Notes: generated from the sequence alone by a model not told the origin. DNA of 64,000 nucleotides from Streptomyces liangshanensis (GCF_011694815.1 NZ_CP050177.1:5186001-5250000), one strand, 5' to 3'. Shown: positions 49,039-58,424, counted from the stretch's first letter. Program-made: numbers and translations.

Positions 49039-49479
49039 TCACAGGTCGGCCTCACGGCCCGGATCGGCGTCACGCTCCCGCTCGGCCCCCCGACGCGGCT
49101 CGCCCCCGGCCTGAGCCCCGAGCCCGGCGGCCTCCGCCCCCTCCGCCGTCCTCTCCGCCCCCGCCGCGCCTTCGCTCGCCGCGGCCCCGGCCTCGTCCGC
49201 CGTAGAACCGCGCTCGCCCGCGGTCGCCGCCCCGGCCTCCCCCCGTCCGTCCAGCTCGGCCCAGACGGTGTCGCCCCGGTCGGTGTGGGTGTGTCCGTAC
49301 CGGTCCGCCGTCGCGAGCGCGGTGAGGATCGCGTTCCGCGTGGTCGGGCTCACCTGCACGGGGAGGTCGGCCTCGATCCGTACGGCACCGCCCTCGGTGC
49401 CCGTGATCCGCGGCTCGCCGCCGGTCGCGGCGGCGAGCATGCCGACCAGCGCGGCCGCCAGGATGTCCACAGTGGGCAC
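49039..49479 (-). CDS. Hypothetical protein divergent from the GntR regulator
   Basis: 146 residues if GTG 49479 is used; GTG 49470 is also possible. The N-terminal 80 residues look folded (TVDILAAALVGMLAAATGG, then VQVSPTTRNAILTALATADR); the C-terminal 65 are a low-complexity Ala/Gly/Glu run. It lies 50 bases upstream of the CxxC gene in the same direction and shares an AT-rich control region with the GntR gene. A plasmid- or ICE-type origin is possible. Confidence 0.6.
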   Translation of the reverse strand: MPTVDILAAALVGMLAAATGGEPRITGTEGGAVRIEADLPVQVSPTTRNAILTALATADRYGHTHTDRGDTVWAELDGRGEAGAATAGERGSTADEAGAAASEGAAGAERTAEGAEAAGLGAQAGGEPRRGAERERDADPGREADL

Positions 49480-49517
49480 AGCCCTCCCCTCGTGAGCGCT
49501 CGATCACGCCTCGTAAT

Positions 49518-49531
49518 GCTGAGTATTCAGC
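49518..49531. promoter_or_regulatory. Probable GntR operator
   Basis: GCTGA-GTAT-TCAGC is a perfect palindrome in the AT-rich 108-base gap between the divergent GntR and hypothetical genes. Near-repeats AGCTTTACC and AGCTTTGTC follow it. The position suits a repressor acting on both promoters. Confidence 0.5.
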
Positions 49532-49587
49532 TTTACCTGATGGGTTAGCTTTGTCAATGTCGACGCACACCACCCGGAGCCGCCCAA

Positions 49588-50349
49588 ATGCCACGTGAGA
49601 CGCCGTACTTGCAGGTCGCCGACGCGCTGCGGACCCGCATCAGGGCCGGCGAGTGGGCGCTGGGCGAGAAGCTGCCCAGCCGGGCCCGCTTCGCCGAGGA
49701 GTACGGGGTCGGCCAGTCCGTCGCGCAGCGCGCCATGGAGCGCCTCATCATCGAGGGCCTCCTCGAAGGCCGCGCCGGATCGGGTACGTACGTCAGGCGC
49801 CCGCGCGAGCGCCTGCGCATGGTCCGCTCCCGCCGCCGCGAACGCCGCGGCGGCAGCCCCTTCCTCGCGGACATGGAGGAGCGGCGCCGGGCCGGGTCGT
49901 GGGAGTCCCGCAGCAACGCCCGCGTACCGGCGCCCGAGCACATCGCGGAACGCCTCGCCATCGAGCCCGGGGACCCCTGCGTCCACACCATGTACGAGTT
50001 CCTGGGCGACGGCCTGCCCGTCCAGCTGTCCCAGTCCTGGGAGCCGATGGCCATCACCGACGGAACGCCGATCGTGCTCCCCGAGATGGGCCCGCACGCG
50101 GGCGCCGGGGTCGTCGAGCGGATGCGCTCCATCGGCGTCGACATCGACACGGCCGTGGAACTCCCGCGCCCGGCCCGCGCGACCCAGGAGCAGGCCAACC
50201 TCCTCGGCATCTCGGTGGGCGACCTCATCACGGAGATCGAGCGCACCTACTACGACACCGAAGGCCGCCCGGTCGAAACCGCGGACATCACCGTCGCGGA
50301 CGTCCGCTGGGAGATCGCCTACGAAATCCCCATCGACCCTGCCACCTGA
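49588..50349 (+). CDS. GntR-family regulator (HutC/UTRA subfamily)
   Basis: 253 residues. The winged helix (~5-70: LRTRIRAGEWALGEKLPSRA, EEYGVGQSVAQRAMERL) is typical of GntR. The C-terminal UTRA domain (VHTMYEFLGDGLPVQLSQSW, IERTYYDTEGRPVETADIT) binds a small effector. It resembles KorSA-type and DasR-type regulators in layout. Convergent with tRNA-His and divergent from two small genes it probably represses. Confidence 0.9.
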   Translation: MPRETPYLQVADALRTRIRAGEWALGEKLPSRARFAEEYGVGQSVAQRAMERLIIEGLLEGRAGSGTYVRRPRERLRMVRSRRRERRGGSPFLADMEERRRAGSWESRSNARVPAPEHIAERLAIEPGDPCVHTMYEFLGDGLPVQLSQSWEPMAITDGTPIVLPEMGPHAGAGVVERMRSIGVDIDTAVELPRPARATQEQANLLGISVGDLITEIERTYYDTEGRPVETADITVADVRWEIAYEIPIDPAT

Positions 50350-50396
50350 GCCCCCACGGGCCCGGTGACGCCGGCGCCCCGAAAGCCGGAAACGGC

Positions 50397-50430
50397 GAAG
50401 GCCCGGCCTGTTCTCACAGGTCGGGCCTTC
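50397..50430. terminator. Bidirectional hairpin terminator
   Basis: A 14-bp inverted repeat with one mismatch (50397-50410 and 50417-50430) between the GntR gene and the convergent tRNA-His. Confidence 0.75.
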
Positions 50431-50440
50431 GTCTTACAAG

Positions 50441-50514
50441 GGTGAGTAACGGGACTCGAACCCGCGACATCCTGGACCACAACCAGGTGCTCTACCAGCT
50501 GAGCTATACCCACC
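50441..50514 (-). tRNA. tRNA-His (GUG)
   Basis: The minus strand gives acceptor GTGGGTA/TACTCAC, D arm, anticodon stem CCTGG/CCAGG with loop TTGTGGT (anticodon GTG) and T arm CGGGTTCGAGTCCCG. The extra G at position -1 opposite discriminator C73, the identity element of tRNA-His, is encoded. CCA is not encoded. Confidence 0.95.
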
Positions 50515-50606
50515 ACGCCCGGTCTTCTTCCCTGACCGGCCGAGAAAAAGTGTACAGGGTCCGCGAGGGTGCTCGCGCCCGCTTTTCCGCGAGGTCGGCG
50601 GTGGGG

Positions 50607-51209
50607 TCAGTCCGCCTTGAGGACGTGCTTCGCCGCGATGTGCTTGGCCGTTTCCGAGTCCGGGCCCGGCTGCGGGACGAAGACCGCCTCGCGGTAGTAG
50701 CGCAGCTCCGCGATGGACTCGCGGATGTCCGCCAGGGCGCGGTGGTTGCCGTTCTTCTCCGGGCTGTTGAAGTACGCCCGGGGGTACCAGCGCCGCGCCA
50801 GCTCCTTCACCGACGACACGTCCACGATCCGGTAGTGGAGGTAGCCCTCCAGCGTCGGCATGTCCCGCAGGAGGAACCCGCGGTCGGTGCCGACCGTGTT
50901 CCCGCACAGCGGCGCCTTGCCGGGCTCCTTGACCTGCTCGCGGACGTACGCCAGCACCTGTTCCTCGGCCGCCGCCAGCGTCGTACCCGCCGCCAGCTCG
51001 TCGAGCAGGCCCGAGGTGGTGTGCATCTGCCGCACCACCTCGGGCATGGTCTCCAGCGCCTCGTCCGGCGGGCGGATCACGATGTCCACGCCGTCGCCGA
51101 GCACGTTCAGTTCCGAGTCGGTGACCAGCGCGGCCACCTCGATGAGTGCGTCTTCCGTCAACGAGAGCCCGGTCATCTCGCAGTCGATCCACACCATGCG
51201 GTCGTTCAT
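50607..51209 (-). CDS. orn: Oligoribonuclease
   Basis: 200 residues. DEDDh exonuclease: WIDCEMTGL (D, E), [12 protein letters not shown] (D), and [12 protein letters not shown] with the His and last Asp. It degrades 2-5-nt RNAs and pGpG, the breakdown product of c-di-GMP. The gene lies directly downstream of adpA, 10 bases after its stop, an arrangement conserved in Streptomyces where loss of ornA slows growth and development. Confidence 0.96.
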   Translation of the reverse strand: MNDRMVWIDCEMTGLSLTEDALIEVAALVTDSELNVLGDGVDIVIRPPDEALETMPEVVRQMHTTSGLLDELAAGTTLAAAEEQVLAYVREQVKEPGKAPLCGNTVGTDRGFLLRDMPTLEGYLHYRIVDVSSVKELARRWYPRAYFNSPEKNGNHRALADIRESIAELRYYREAVFVPQPGPDSETAKHIAAKHVLKAD

Positions 51210-51219
51210 GGGCCTTACC

Positions 51220-52440
51220 CTACGGGGCGCTCCGCTGGCCGGGCAGACTCGGACGTGCCGGACCTGCCGCGTACAGGTCCGAACCGGGCTTCCCCGGGTC
51301 CGGCACCGGTGCCGACGCCGACGCGTGACCCGGTGCGCCGGCCGCCGCCGCGGTCCGCCGGGACTGCACGGACGCCTGCGCCGGTACGACCGTCTCCGTG
51401 ACCCCGTGGGACACGGGTTCGCCCTGTGGGCGGCGCGCCCGGTAGGCGGAGCGGTAGGCCGCCGGGGAGGACCCCAGCTGCCGCCGGAAGTGGCCGCGCA
51501 GCGCGACGGGGGAGCGGAAGCCGCAGCGGCCCGCCACCTCGTCGACCGAGTAGTCCGAGGTCTCCAGCAGCCGCTGTGCCTGGAGCACCCGCTGGGTGAT
51601 CAGCCACTGGAGCGGCGCGCTGCCGGTCAGCGAGCGGAACCGCCGGTCGAAGGTCCGCCGGCTCATGTACGCGCGGGCCGCGAGCGTCTCCACGTCGAAC
51701 TGCTCGTGCAGATGCTCCAGCGCCCAGGCCACCACCTCGGCCAGCGGGTCCGAGCCGATCTCCTCCGGCAGCGACCGGTCGAGATAGCGCTCCTGGCCAC
51801 CACTGCGCCGCGGCGGCACCACCAGCCGGCGGGCGAGCGCGCCCGCGGCCTCGGCGCCGTGGTCCGTCCGGACTATGTGCAGGCACAGATCGATTCCGGC
51901 CGCCGTGCCGGCGGACGTCAGCACGTCCCCGTCGTCGACGAACAGCTCGCGCGGATCCACATGGACGGACGGGTAGCGCTTCGCCAGCGTCGGCGCGTAC
52001 ATCCAGTGCGTGGTCGCCGGCCGGCCGTCCAGCAGGCCCGCCGCGGCGAGCACGAACGCGCCGGTGCACAAGCCCACGATCCGCGCGCCCTCCTCGTGCG
52101 CCCGGCGTAGCGCGTCGAGCGCTTCCGGGGGCGGCGGCGAGGTGATGGACCGCCACGCCGGTACGACGACCGTGCCGGCTCTGCTGATGGCCTCCAGGCC
52201 GTACGGCGCGCTCAGTTCGAGTCCGCCGGTGGTCCGCAGCGGTCCTTCCTCCCCGGCACAGACCAACAGGCGGTAGCGCGGAACCCCGGCGTCCTGGCGG
52301 TCGATTCCGAACACGGAGAGGGGGATGGAACTCTCGAAGATGGGCCCCCCGCTGAAAAGCAGCACGGCGACAACTTCCCGGCGCCTGCGCCCGGAAAGCT
52401 TCCGTGCCGACTCCGGCGCGGCAGTGGAGTCCTGGCTCAT
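51220..52440 (-). CDS. adpA: AdpA, central AraC/XylS-type developmental regulator
   Basis: 406 residues. An N-terminal DJ-1/PfpI-like dimerisation domain (~20-190; [20 protein letters not shown]) precedes an AraC-type double HTH (~230-335; [40 protein letters not shown]). AdpA activates hundreds of genes for aerial growth and antibiotics at TGGCSNGWWY sites. The linker reads [20 protein letters not shown]. The gene has no TTA codon anywhere, whereas adpA orthologues almost always carry one in this linker for control by the bldA tRNA. Confidence 0.96.
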   Translation of the reverse strand: MSQDSTAAPESARKLSGRRRREVVAVLLFSGGPIFESSIPLSVFGIDRQDAGVPRYRLLVCAGEEGPLRTTGGLELSAPYGLEAISRAGTVVVPAWRSITSPPPPEALDALRRAHEEGARIVGLCTGAFVLAAAGLLDGRPATTHWMYAPTLAKRYPSVHVDPRELFVDDGDVLTSAGTAAGIDLCLHIVRTDHGAEAAGALARRLVVPPRRSGGQERYLDRSLPEEIGSDPLAEVVAWALEHLHEQFDVETLAARAYMSRRTFDRRFRSLTGSAPLQWLITQRVLQAQRLLETSDYSVDEVAGRCGFRSPVALRGHFRRQLGSSPAAYRSAYRARRPQGEPVSHGVTETVVPAQASVQSRRTAAAAGAPGHASASAPVPDPGKPGSDLYAAGPARPSLPGQRSAP

Positions 52441-52827
52441 GTCGCTAAGCCCCCCTCGGTGTTCGCGTCTCCCCGTTCTTGTCGGGCCTCTCGCTCCTGC
52501 ACGATTCCCCTCGGTTCTGCACGGGTCCCCAGCCTTGGATCCTCATGATCGAATCTACTGTGTCCCGTGGTGCCGGCGTGACAAGTTCTCCCACCGGCGC
52601 TATGTCGACAAGGCAACTTGGCGCGAAGCATTCGATCACGAAGCGTTCCACTCGTGGGCCGCCCAGGGAAGTGGGCGTCGCGCGCATGGCCCGTCCCCGT
52701 AGGGTGCGGAGGACCGGTTCAGTCCTTTCTTCCCAGGTGGCAAGGGGGTTGACAGGCCATTTCGCCAAGAGTTCGGTTCATGCGCAAAGTTGGCCGAAAA
52801 GCGATGGGTGTGTCTGTACGAAGACCA
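52441..52827 (-). promoter_or_regulatory. adpA upstream control region
   Basis: 387 bases with no gene. A 9-bp inverted repeat, TGATCGAAT (52546-52554) and ATTCGATCA (52630-52638), encloses 75 bases. TGGCGCGAAG at 52619-52628 matches the AdpA consensus TGGCSNGWWY at 9 of 10 positions, fitting known AdpA autoregulation. On the minus strand TTGTCA (52579-52584) and TAGATT (52552-52557) are recognisable but 21 bases apart, so the promoter is not clear. No gamma-butyrolactone receptor box was found. Confidence 0.5.
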
Positions 52828-53382
52828 TCAGTCTCCCGGCGCACTCCCCTCACGCCCGCGCGACCCCCGGTGCGCCCCCTGTCGGCCACGCGCTCGGCCG
52901 CACGACCGACCGTACGCCCGCCGGTTTCCGGCCGTTCCGTACATTCCGGGCGCATGTGCCGCGACCGCTTCCCGGACGGTACGGGCCTCCCCTCCCCGTA
53001 CGGTTGCCGCCTCCCCGTCCCGTACACCCGCCGCCCGCGCCTCCTCGGCGCGCAGCCGCGCCGCCGTCCGCTCGGAGCGGCGCAGCAGGAGCCGGCACGC
53101 GGCGGTCACCGCGGCGAGGCCGAACGCCGCGGAGGCGGTCCCTCCGAACGACGTTCCGTACACGCCGAGCACGACAGGGACCAGGAGGCAACTGAACGCC
53201 GCCCAGCGGAGAAGATCGTCCGCCGGCTCGGCGGGCGGCCGGGCGGCGGCCCGGGAGCGCGGCGGGCGCACGGTGCGGTCGCGGGTCCCGGCGGACGGGT
53301 CGGCGCGGTCCGGCCCCGCGGTGCCGGCGGGCGCCCCGGCGGACACCCGGAGGGACTGCGTGACGGTCGACGGTGCGGGCAC
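52828..53382 (-). CDS. Small membrane protein upstream of adpA
   Basis: 184 residues from GTG 53382, with AAGGAG 5 bases upstream. After a ~65-residue Ala/Arg/Pro-rich cytoplasmic start come two membrane helices (LLRWAAFSCLLVPVVLGVY and SAAFGLAAVTAACRLLL) and a long basic Ala/Arg/Gly-rich tail. No known domain. Similar two-helix proteins are found next to adpA in Streptomyces. Longer ORFs in this frame have no ribosome site. Confidence 0.65.
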   Translation of the reverse strand: MPAPSTVTQSLRVSAGAPAGTAGPDRADPSAGTRDRTVRPPRSRAAARPPAEPADDLLRWAAFSCLLVPVVLGVYGTSFGGTASAAFGLAAVTAACRLLLRRSERTAARLRAEEARAAGVRDGEAATVRGGEARTVREAVAAHAPGMYGTAGNRRAYGRSCGRARGRQGAHRGSRGREGSAPGD

Positions 53383-53614
53383 GGGGGCTCCTTGGGGGCG
53401 GCGGCGTGGCCGATGGCCAACGAGGAGCGCGCCCGTCCGGTCACTCCGCGGCGCCCTTCCGCGGAAGGCTGTAGATGCCATCCGGCGTTGCGATCCTGGG
53501 CGCCCTCGTGCATGCTCCCTGAAACGCCGCGTAAGGGGCGGTGGACTCTGGGCACGAGAGGAGTGTCGCCGTACCCTTGGGGGTATGGAGTTGGGAAGAT
53601 GATTCCCGGACACA

Positions 53615-53643
53615 GGTCCACCCGGACATCGGTCCACCCGGAC
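53615..53643. repeat. 13-bp direct repeat with 16-bp period
   Basis: GGTCCACCCGGAC occurs at 53615-53627 and 53631-53643. The 338-base gap 53383-53720 between divergent genes also has TACCC-TTGG-GGGTA (53572-53585) and AAGAGG-A-CCTCTT (53694-53706). These are possible control sites for the stress protein gene; no gene is seen in the gap. Confidence 0.5.
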
Positions 53644-53720
53644 CCAGCACCCGTCACAGCTCCGCGCGCCACGCCACTTGTTGATCCTTTCCCAAGAGGA
53701 CCTCTTTCGCCGAGACACCA

Positions 53721-54242
53721 ATGGCCGGTCACGAAATCCCTGAACCCGCGGACCGCAAGCAGGTAGCCGACCCCGTGTCGGACCCGCTGGCGGTGGAACA
53801 GACGCGCGCCTCCTGCGATCCCGCCTTCCGGCACGGAGTGGTCGTCGGCTTCGACGGCTCCACCTCCAGCGAGCGGGCGCTCGCGTACGCCATCGGCATG
53901 GCCCGGCGGCTCGGCTCCGGACTGATCATCGTCCATGTCGCCAACAGGCTCCCGACCACGGTGTGGGCGGGCTGTGAGCCCCCTGTGTTCGTGGACGTCC
54001 CCGACCACCGCACCGAGGTGCTCGGCCTCGAACTGGCCTGCGCGGACTACCTCGCCGAGGTGCCCTGGATCCTGGTCGAGCGCGGCGGTGACATCTGCCA
54101 CGAACTCGAAGAGGTCGGCCAGGAGTACTCCGCCGACGCGATCGTCGTCGGCTCGACCCACGGCATCGTCGGCCGCATCTTCGGCTCGGTGGCCGGCCGC
54201 CTCGCACGCCGCGCGCAGCGGCCCGTGGTGGTCATTCCGTAA
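53721..54242 (+). CDS. Universal stress protein (UspA family)
   Basis: 173 residues. After a ~35-residue variable N-terminus, a single Usp domain: VVVGFDGSTSSERALAYAI and the ATP-binding GSTHGIVGRIFGSVAGRL (G-x2-G-x9-G-S/T pattern) then RPVVVIP. It probably binds ATP and acts in stress or hypoxia, as Usp genes of actinobacteria often do. The palindrome at 53694-53706 lies 15 bases before the ATG and could be an operator. Confidence 0.9.
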   Translation: MAGHEIPEPADRKQVADPVSDPLAVEQTRASCDPAFRHGVVVGFDGSTSSERALAYAIGMARRLGSGLIIVHVANRLPTTVWAGCEPPVFVDVPDHRTEVLGLELACADYLAEVPWILVERGGDICHELEEVGQEYSADAIVVGSTHGIVGRIFGSVAGRLARRAQRPVVVIP

Positions 54243-54409
54243 GCCCGCCGCCCCTTCCCCTCCGGTGGCCCGCGGAAACGCTGATCGATCGTCAACTACC
54301 TTCCCCCCGCCGTGAATTAAGTCACGCCCGAAGGTGAATTGTGCCCTTGTGAAGGGTACATAAAGGTCGCTGGGACCACAGCACCCGCACTTCGTGAAGG
54401 GAGCCCGCC

Positions 54410-54988
54410 GTGGACAATGACGTCTCCGCGGGAAGCGCAACTTCGACTTCGGTTCTCGGCCATCTCGCGCTGGGACTGACCCTGCTGGCCTTCGGAATCG
54501 GCCTCACCGACGTGGTCGACGGGGTGACGGCGGCGGACGCCGTCACCCTCGCCCTGTACGTCGGCGGGGTCGCGCTCTTCGTCGCGGGTCTGCTCGCCTT
54601 CCGGGCGGGCGACTCGTTCACCGGTACGGCCTTCGCGGGCCTCGGCGCCTTCTGGTTCACCTGGGGCATCGGCTCCGGCACCCAGGTCTCCGCCGACGCG
54701 GCCGGACTCTTCCTGATCCTGTGGGCGCTCCTGGCCCTCAGCCTCACCATAGGGGCCGCGGGCTCGGGCCCCCTCGTCCAGGGCACGTACGGGCTGCTGA
54801 CCCTCGCGCTGCTGCTGCTCGGGGTCGCCCAGTTCGCGGACAGCGGGGGCCTGGGCAAGGTCGGCGGCTGGGTCGCCGCCCTCGCGGGCCTGGCATCCTG
54901 GTACGGCGCGACGGCCGCGCTCGCCAAGTGGCCGACCGCTCTGCCGCGTCGACGCGCTGCCGGCCGCGGTGTGACGGCCGCGGGCTGA
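54410..54988 (+). CDS. GPR1/FUN34/YaaH-type membrane protein
   Basis: 192 residues from GTG 54410 (GAAGGGAG upstream). Six predicted membrane helices (LGLTLLAFGIGLTDV, LALYVGGVALFVAGLLAF, GTAFAGLGAFWFTWGIG, LFLILWALLALSLTIGAA, LLTLALLLLGVAQF, WVAALAGLASWYGATAAL). The family includes acetate/succinate channels of the SatP type. The usual N-P-[AV]-P entry motif is not visible, so transport of acetate is uncertain. Confidence 0.78.
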   Translation: MDNDVSAGSATSTSVLGHLALGLTLLAFGIGLTDVVDGVTAADAVTLALYVGGVALFVAGLLAFRAGDSFTGTAFAGLGAFWFTWGIGSGTQVSADAAGLFLILWALLALSLTIGAAGSGPLVQGTYGLLTLALLLLGVAQFADSGGLGKVGGWVAALAGLASWYGATAALAKWPTALPRRRAAGRGVTAAG

Positions 54989-55141
54989 CGACCTGACGGT
55001 CCTCGGGCAGCGTACGGGGGGCCGGCGCCGGGCGTCGCCGACCCCCCACTCCACCGCGACCTGGGACTCCGTACGTCACCGGAGACCCCGCAGGCGTGAC
55101 CCCGCAACCGGGACCCGCGGGCGTGTCCCCCCGAGGCGCGA

Positions 55142-56971
55142 CTACTCCACCGTCACCGACTTCGCCAGGTTCCGGGGCTTGTCGATGTCCCGGCCCAGCG
55201 CCAGCGCCGTGTGGTACGCCAGCAACTGGAGCGGGATGCCCAGCAGGATCGGGTCGAGCTCCGTCTCGTTCTTCGGTACGACGATCGTGTGGTCGGCCTT
55301 CTCCTGCGGCTGGTGCGCCACCGCCAGGATCCGCCCGTCGCGCGCCTTGATCTCCTCCAGCGCCGCGCGGTTCTTCTCCAGCAGGTCGTCGTCCGGGACC
55401 ACCGCCACCGTCGGCATCGCCGGCTCGATCAGCGCGAGCGGACCGTGCTTGAGCTCGGAGGCCGGATACGCCTCGGCGTGGATGTACGACACCTCCTTGA
55501 GCTTCAGCGACGCCTCGCGCGCCACGGGATAGCCCCGTACCCGCCCGATGAACATCATCGACTTCGCGTGCGCGTACTCGCCCGCCAGCTTCTCGATGTC
55601 GCCCTCCGTCGCGAGGATCTCGGCGATCTGGGCGGGCAGCTTCCGCAGCCCCGCGATGATCCGCTTGCCGTCGGCCACCGACAGGTCGCGGATCCGGCCC
55701 AGGTGCAGCGCCAGCAGCGCGAAGGACACGACGGTGTTGGTGAAGCACTTGGTGGAGACGACGCAGACCTCGGGGCCCGCGTGCACGTACACCCCGCCGT
55801 CGGTCTCCCGGGCGATCGCGGAACCGACCACGTTCACGACCCCCAGCACCCGCGCGCCCTTGCGCTTCAGCTCCTGGACGGCGGCCAGTACGTCGTACGT
55901 CTCGCCGGACTGGGACACCGCGACGTAGAGGGTGTCGGGGTCCACGACCGGGTTGCGGTAGCGGAACTCGGACGCCGGCTCCGCGTCCGCCGGGATCCGG
56001 GCCAGCTCCTCGATCAACTGCGCCCCGATCATGCCCGCGTGGTACGACGTGCCGCAGCCCAGGATCTTGATCCGGCGCACCCCGCGCGCCTCACGGGCGT
56101 CGAGGTTGAGCCCGCCCAGGTGGACCGTGGAGAAGCGGTCGTCGATCCGCCCGCGCAGCACCCGGTCCACCGCCTCGGGCTGCTCCGAGATCTCCTTGTG
56201 CATGTACGTGTCGTGGCCGCCCATGTCGTACGACTCGGCCTCCCACTCCACGGTGGTCGGCGTCGCCGACGTACGGGAGCCCTCGGTCGTGTACGTACGG
56301 AAGTCGTCGGCCTTGAGGGTGGCCATCTCGCCGTCGTCGAGGGTGACGACCTGGCGGGTGTGGGAGACGAGCGCGGCGACGTCGGACGCGACGAACATCT
56401 CCTTCTCGCCGATGCCGAGGACGACGGGGGAGCCGTTGCGGGCGACCACGATGCGGTCCGGGAAGTCGGCGTGCAGCACGGCGATGCCGTACGTGCCCTC
56501 GATCAGCCGGAGAGCCTGGCGGACCTTCTCCTCCAGCGTCTCGGCCGGCGAGCGGGCGATCAGGTGCGTCAGCACCTCGGTGTCGGTCTCGGAGGCGAAC
56601 ACCACCCCGTCGGCCTCCAGCTTCACGCGCAGCTCGGAGGCGTTGTCGATGATGCCGTTGTGGACGAGCGCGACCTTGCCCTCGCCGTCCAGGTGGGGGT
56701 GCGCGTTGTGGTCGCTGGGGGCGCCGTGCGTGGCCCAGCGGGTGTGCGCGATGCCGGTCGTACCGGCGAACCGCTTGGGGACCCGGGCCTCCAGCTCGCG
56801 GACGCGGCCCTTGGCCTTGACCATCCTGAGCGTGGCGGCCTTGCCCGCGGCGGGCTTGCCGGTGATGACGATGCCGGCCGAGTCGTACCCCCGGTACTCC
56901 AGTCGCTGCAAGCCCTCCAGCAGCAGTGGCGCGACGTCCCGCTTTCCGATGTAACCGACGATTCCGCACAT
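55142..56971 (-). CDS. glmS: Glutamine-fructose-6-phosphate aminotransferase (isomerising)
   Basis: 609 residues, full length. N-terminal class-II glutaminase with catalytic Cys2 (MCGIVGYIG) and two SIS domains (GCGTSYHAG, VAVSQSGETYDVL; RGYPVAREASLKLKEVSYIH), ending NLAKSVTVE. It makes glucosamine-6-phosphate, the first committed step to UDP-GlcNAc for cell wall. No glmS ribozyme was seen upstream. A 91-residue gene lies 61 bases upstream in the same direction. Confidence 0.97.
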   Translation of the reverse strand: MCGIVGYIGKRDVAPLLLEGLQRLEYRGYDSAGIVITGKPAAGKAATLRMVKAKGRVRELEARVPKRFAGTTGIAHTRWATHGAPSDHNAHPHLDGEGKVALVHNGIIDNASELRVKLEADGVVFASETDTEVLTHLIARSPAETLEEKVRQALRLIEGTYGIAVLHADFPDRIVVARNGSPVVLGIGEKEMFVASDVAALVSHTRQVVTLDDGEMATLKADDFRTYTTEGSRTSATPTTVEWEAESYDMGGHDTYMHKEISEQPEAVDRVLRGRIDDRFSTVHLGGLNLDAREARGVRRIKILGCGTSYHAGMIGAQLIEELARIPADAEPASEFRYRNPVVDPDTLYVAVSQSGETYDVLAAVQELKRKGARVLGVVNVVGSAIARETDGGVYVHAGPEVCVVSTKCFTNTVVSFALLALHLGRIRDLSVADGKRIIAGLRKLPAQIAEILATEGDIEKLAGEYAHAKSMMFIGRVRGYPVAREASLKLKEVSYIHAEAYPASELKHGPLALIEPAMPTVAVVPDDDLLEKNRAALEEIKARDGRILAVAHQPQEKADHTIVVPKNETELDPILLGIPLQLLAYHTALALGRDIDKPRNLAKSVTVE

Positions 56972-57032
56972 GACAGTCTCTGCCCCTCCTGATCGTGTGG
57001 TCCGCCCGGCCGCCGAGTCGTACCGGCCCGCC

Positions 57033-57308
57033 TCAGCCGTAGACGATGCGGCGCAGCTGGCGGAGCGACAGCTCCGGAGGTGCCACCGCGCGGTACGGCA
57101 GCTCGGCCGCGATCCGCTCGAAGATCTCCGTGTTCACCGCGCCGCCGGCCTGGAGCTCCCGGTGGCGGCGGCGGACGTAGTCCTCGGTCGTCTCGTCGAA
57201 GTAGGCCAGCACGTCGAGGATCACCCTGGCGGCCTCGCCGCGCTGGAGCGCGGTGCTGCGGATCAGGTGGTCGATGAGGTCGTCGTGCGACGGGCGTCGT
57301 TCGAGCAC
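57033..57308 (-). CDS. Conserved small hypothetical protein upstream of glmS
   Basis: 91 residues from GTG 57308. Helical: DDLIDHLIRSTALQRGEAA, ILDVLAYFDETTEDYVRRRH, FERIAAELPYRAV, ending LSLRQLRRIVYG. The sequence is of a type kept next to glmS in Streptomyces (from memory) and may bind nucleic acid, but no function is known. 61 bases separate it from glmS, so co-transcription is likely. Confidence 0.72.
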   Translation of the reverse strand: MLERRPSHDDLIDHLIRSTALQRGEAARVILDVLAYFDETTEDYVRRRHRELQAGGAVNTEIFERIAAELPYRAVAPPELSLRQLRRIVYG

Positions 57309-57446
57309 CCGTTGATACTGCTGGTGCGGGCCGCCGTACGCAACATTTCTGCCCGGAATCGGGCAGGATGAGGCCGGAGTCTCGCTGTGGGTGATCCCCG
57401 GGGTAGTGATTCCGGCGGCGATGATCCCCGGGGGCGGGGGTGGTGA

Positions 57447-58424
57447 TCAGAGTCTCTTGAGGACGGCCTGCTTGGCGGTGGCGAACTCTTCGGCGGTGAG
57501 AATCCCGGCCTGGTGCAGATCGCCCAGCTCACGGAGCCGGCGCAGCAGGACGTCATGATCGTCGCCGGTCGTCTCCGCCGCTTCCCCGGCCGGTCCCCCC
57601 GGCCCGGTCGCGGCCGTCGCCGCCGTCGCCGCCAGGGGGAGACCCGTGGCCTCTGCGGGCGACGGCTCCCGCTCCGTCCCCTTCGCCCCCTCCAGGGTCT
57701 TCTTCGCCCCGGCCCCCGCCGGCCGGTTCGGGTGCGGCAGCCTCGCCACCACCGCGGCCCCGACCAGGGCCATCAGTGGGTCCTTCCGGAACCCCCACAG
57801 CTCCACCGCGTACGGGTCGTACTTGGGCGGGGTGGCCGGGGACGACCCGGCCGTACGGAACCGCAGGTAGCCGTTCTCCAGGCCGGCGCTCGGCCGCCAC
57901 TCCACCGACTCGACCTCGCCCAGCGCGAGCGTGCGGGTGCCGCCGGACGACTTGGACTCCTCCGTCTTCCAGTTCCACTCCAGCCGGATCCGCTCGCCGT
58001 CGAAGGTGACCGTCGCGTCGCCCGCGCCGACGGTGATCGGCAGGGCGGGGCCCGGCAGGAGGTAGCGCTCGACGGGACCGGTGGGGACCTGGTCCAGGAG
58101 GAGGGCGTTGCGCACCTCGTCCACCAGGTACTCCGCGACACCCGCGCGGTCGCCCTCCACGCTCAGTTGGAACGGGTCGGCCGCGTCGCCCAGCTTGCCG
58201 CCGCCGATCCGCAGCAGCGGGTCCGCGCCGTCCCGCAGCCGCAGTCTCAACCGCCCCGACTTACGGCCCGCTTCGAACGACACACCGGCCAACGCCCCCA
58301 GCGGGACGGCGACTTCGCCGAGGGTCTTGCGGAGCAGACTCACGCCCTTGTCCGTGCCGGGCACGATGCGGACCGTGTCGCCGTCGAAGGTCCAGGTGCC
58401 GTCCTTCTGGATGATTTCCGCCAT
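57447..58424 (-). CDS. DUF4429 protein with C-terminal SHOCT motif
   Basis: 325 residues. Two PH-like DUF4429 modules: ~1-120 (GTWTFDGDTVRIVPGTDKG) and ~125-230 (ATVTFDGERIRLEWNW), an Ala/Gly-rich linker, and a SHOCT helix pair at the end (LRELGDLHQAGILTAEEFAT, then AKQAVLKRL). SHOCT motifs serve oligomerisation. Known in Streptomyces as conserved proteins of unknown role. Divergent from the hexosaminidase gene. Confidence 0.85.
   Translation of the reverse strand: MAEIIQKDGTWTFDGDTVRIVPGTDKGVSLLRKTLGEVAVPLGALAGVSFEAGRKSGRLRLRLRDGADPLLRIGGGKLGDAADPFQLSVEGDRAGVAEYLVDEVRNALLLDQVPTGPVERYLLPGPALPITVGAGDATVTFDGERIRLEWNWKTEESKSSGGTRTLALGEVESVEWRPSAGLENGYLRFRTAGSSPATPPKYDPYAVELWGFRKDPLMALVGAAVVARLPHPNRPAGAGAKKTLEGAKGTEREPSPAEATGLPLAATAATAATGPGGPAGEAAETTGDDHDVLLRRLRELGDLHQAGILTAEEFATAKQAVLKRL

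Noticed and set aside
48668..50349. Integrated conjugative element (AICE) remnant
   Set aside because: A GntR gene and two small genes resemble pieces of such elements, but no transfer, replication or integrase gene is present.
55142..57032. glmS ribozyme
   Set aside because: Only 61 bases precede glmS and none resemble the ribozyme core; it is not expected in this lineage.
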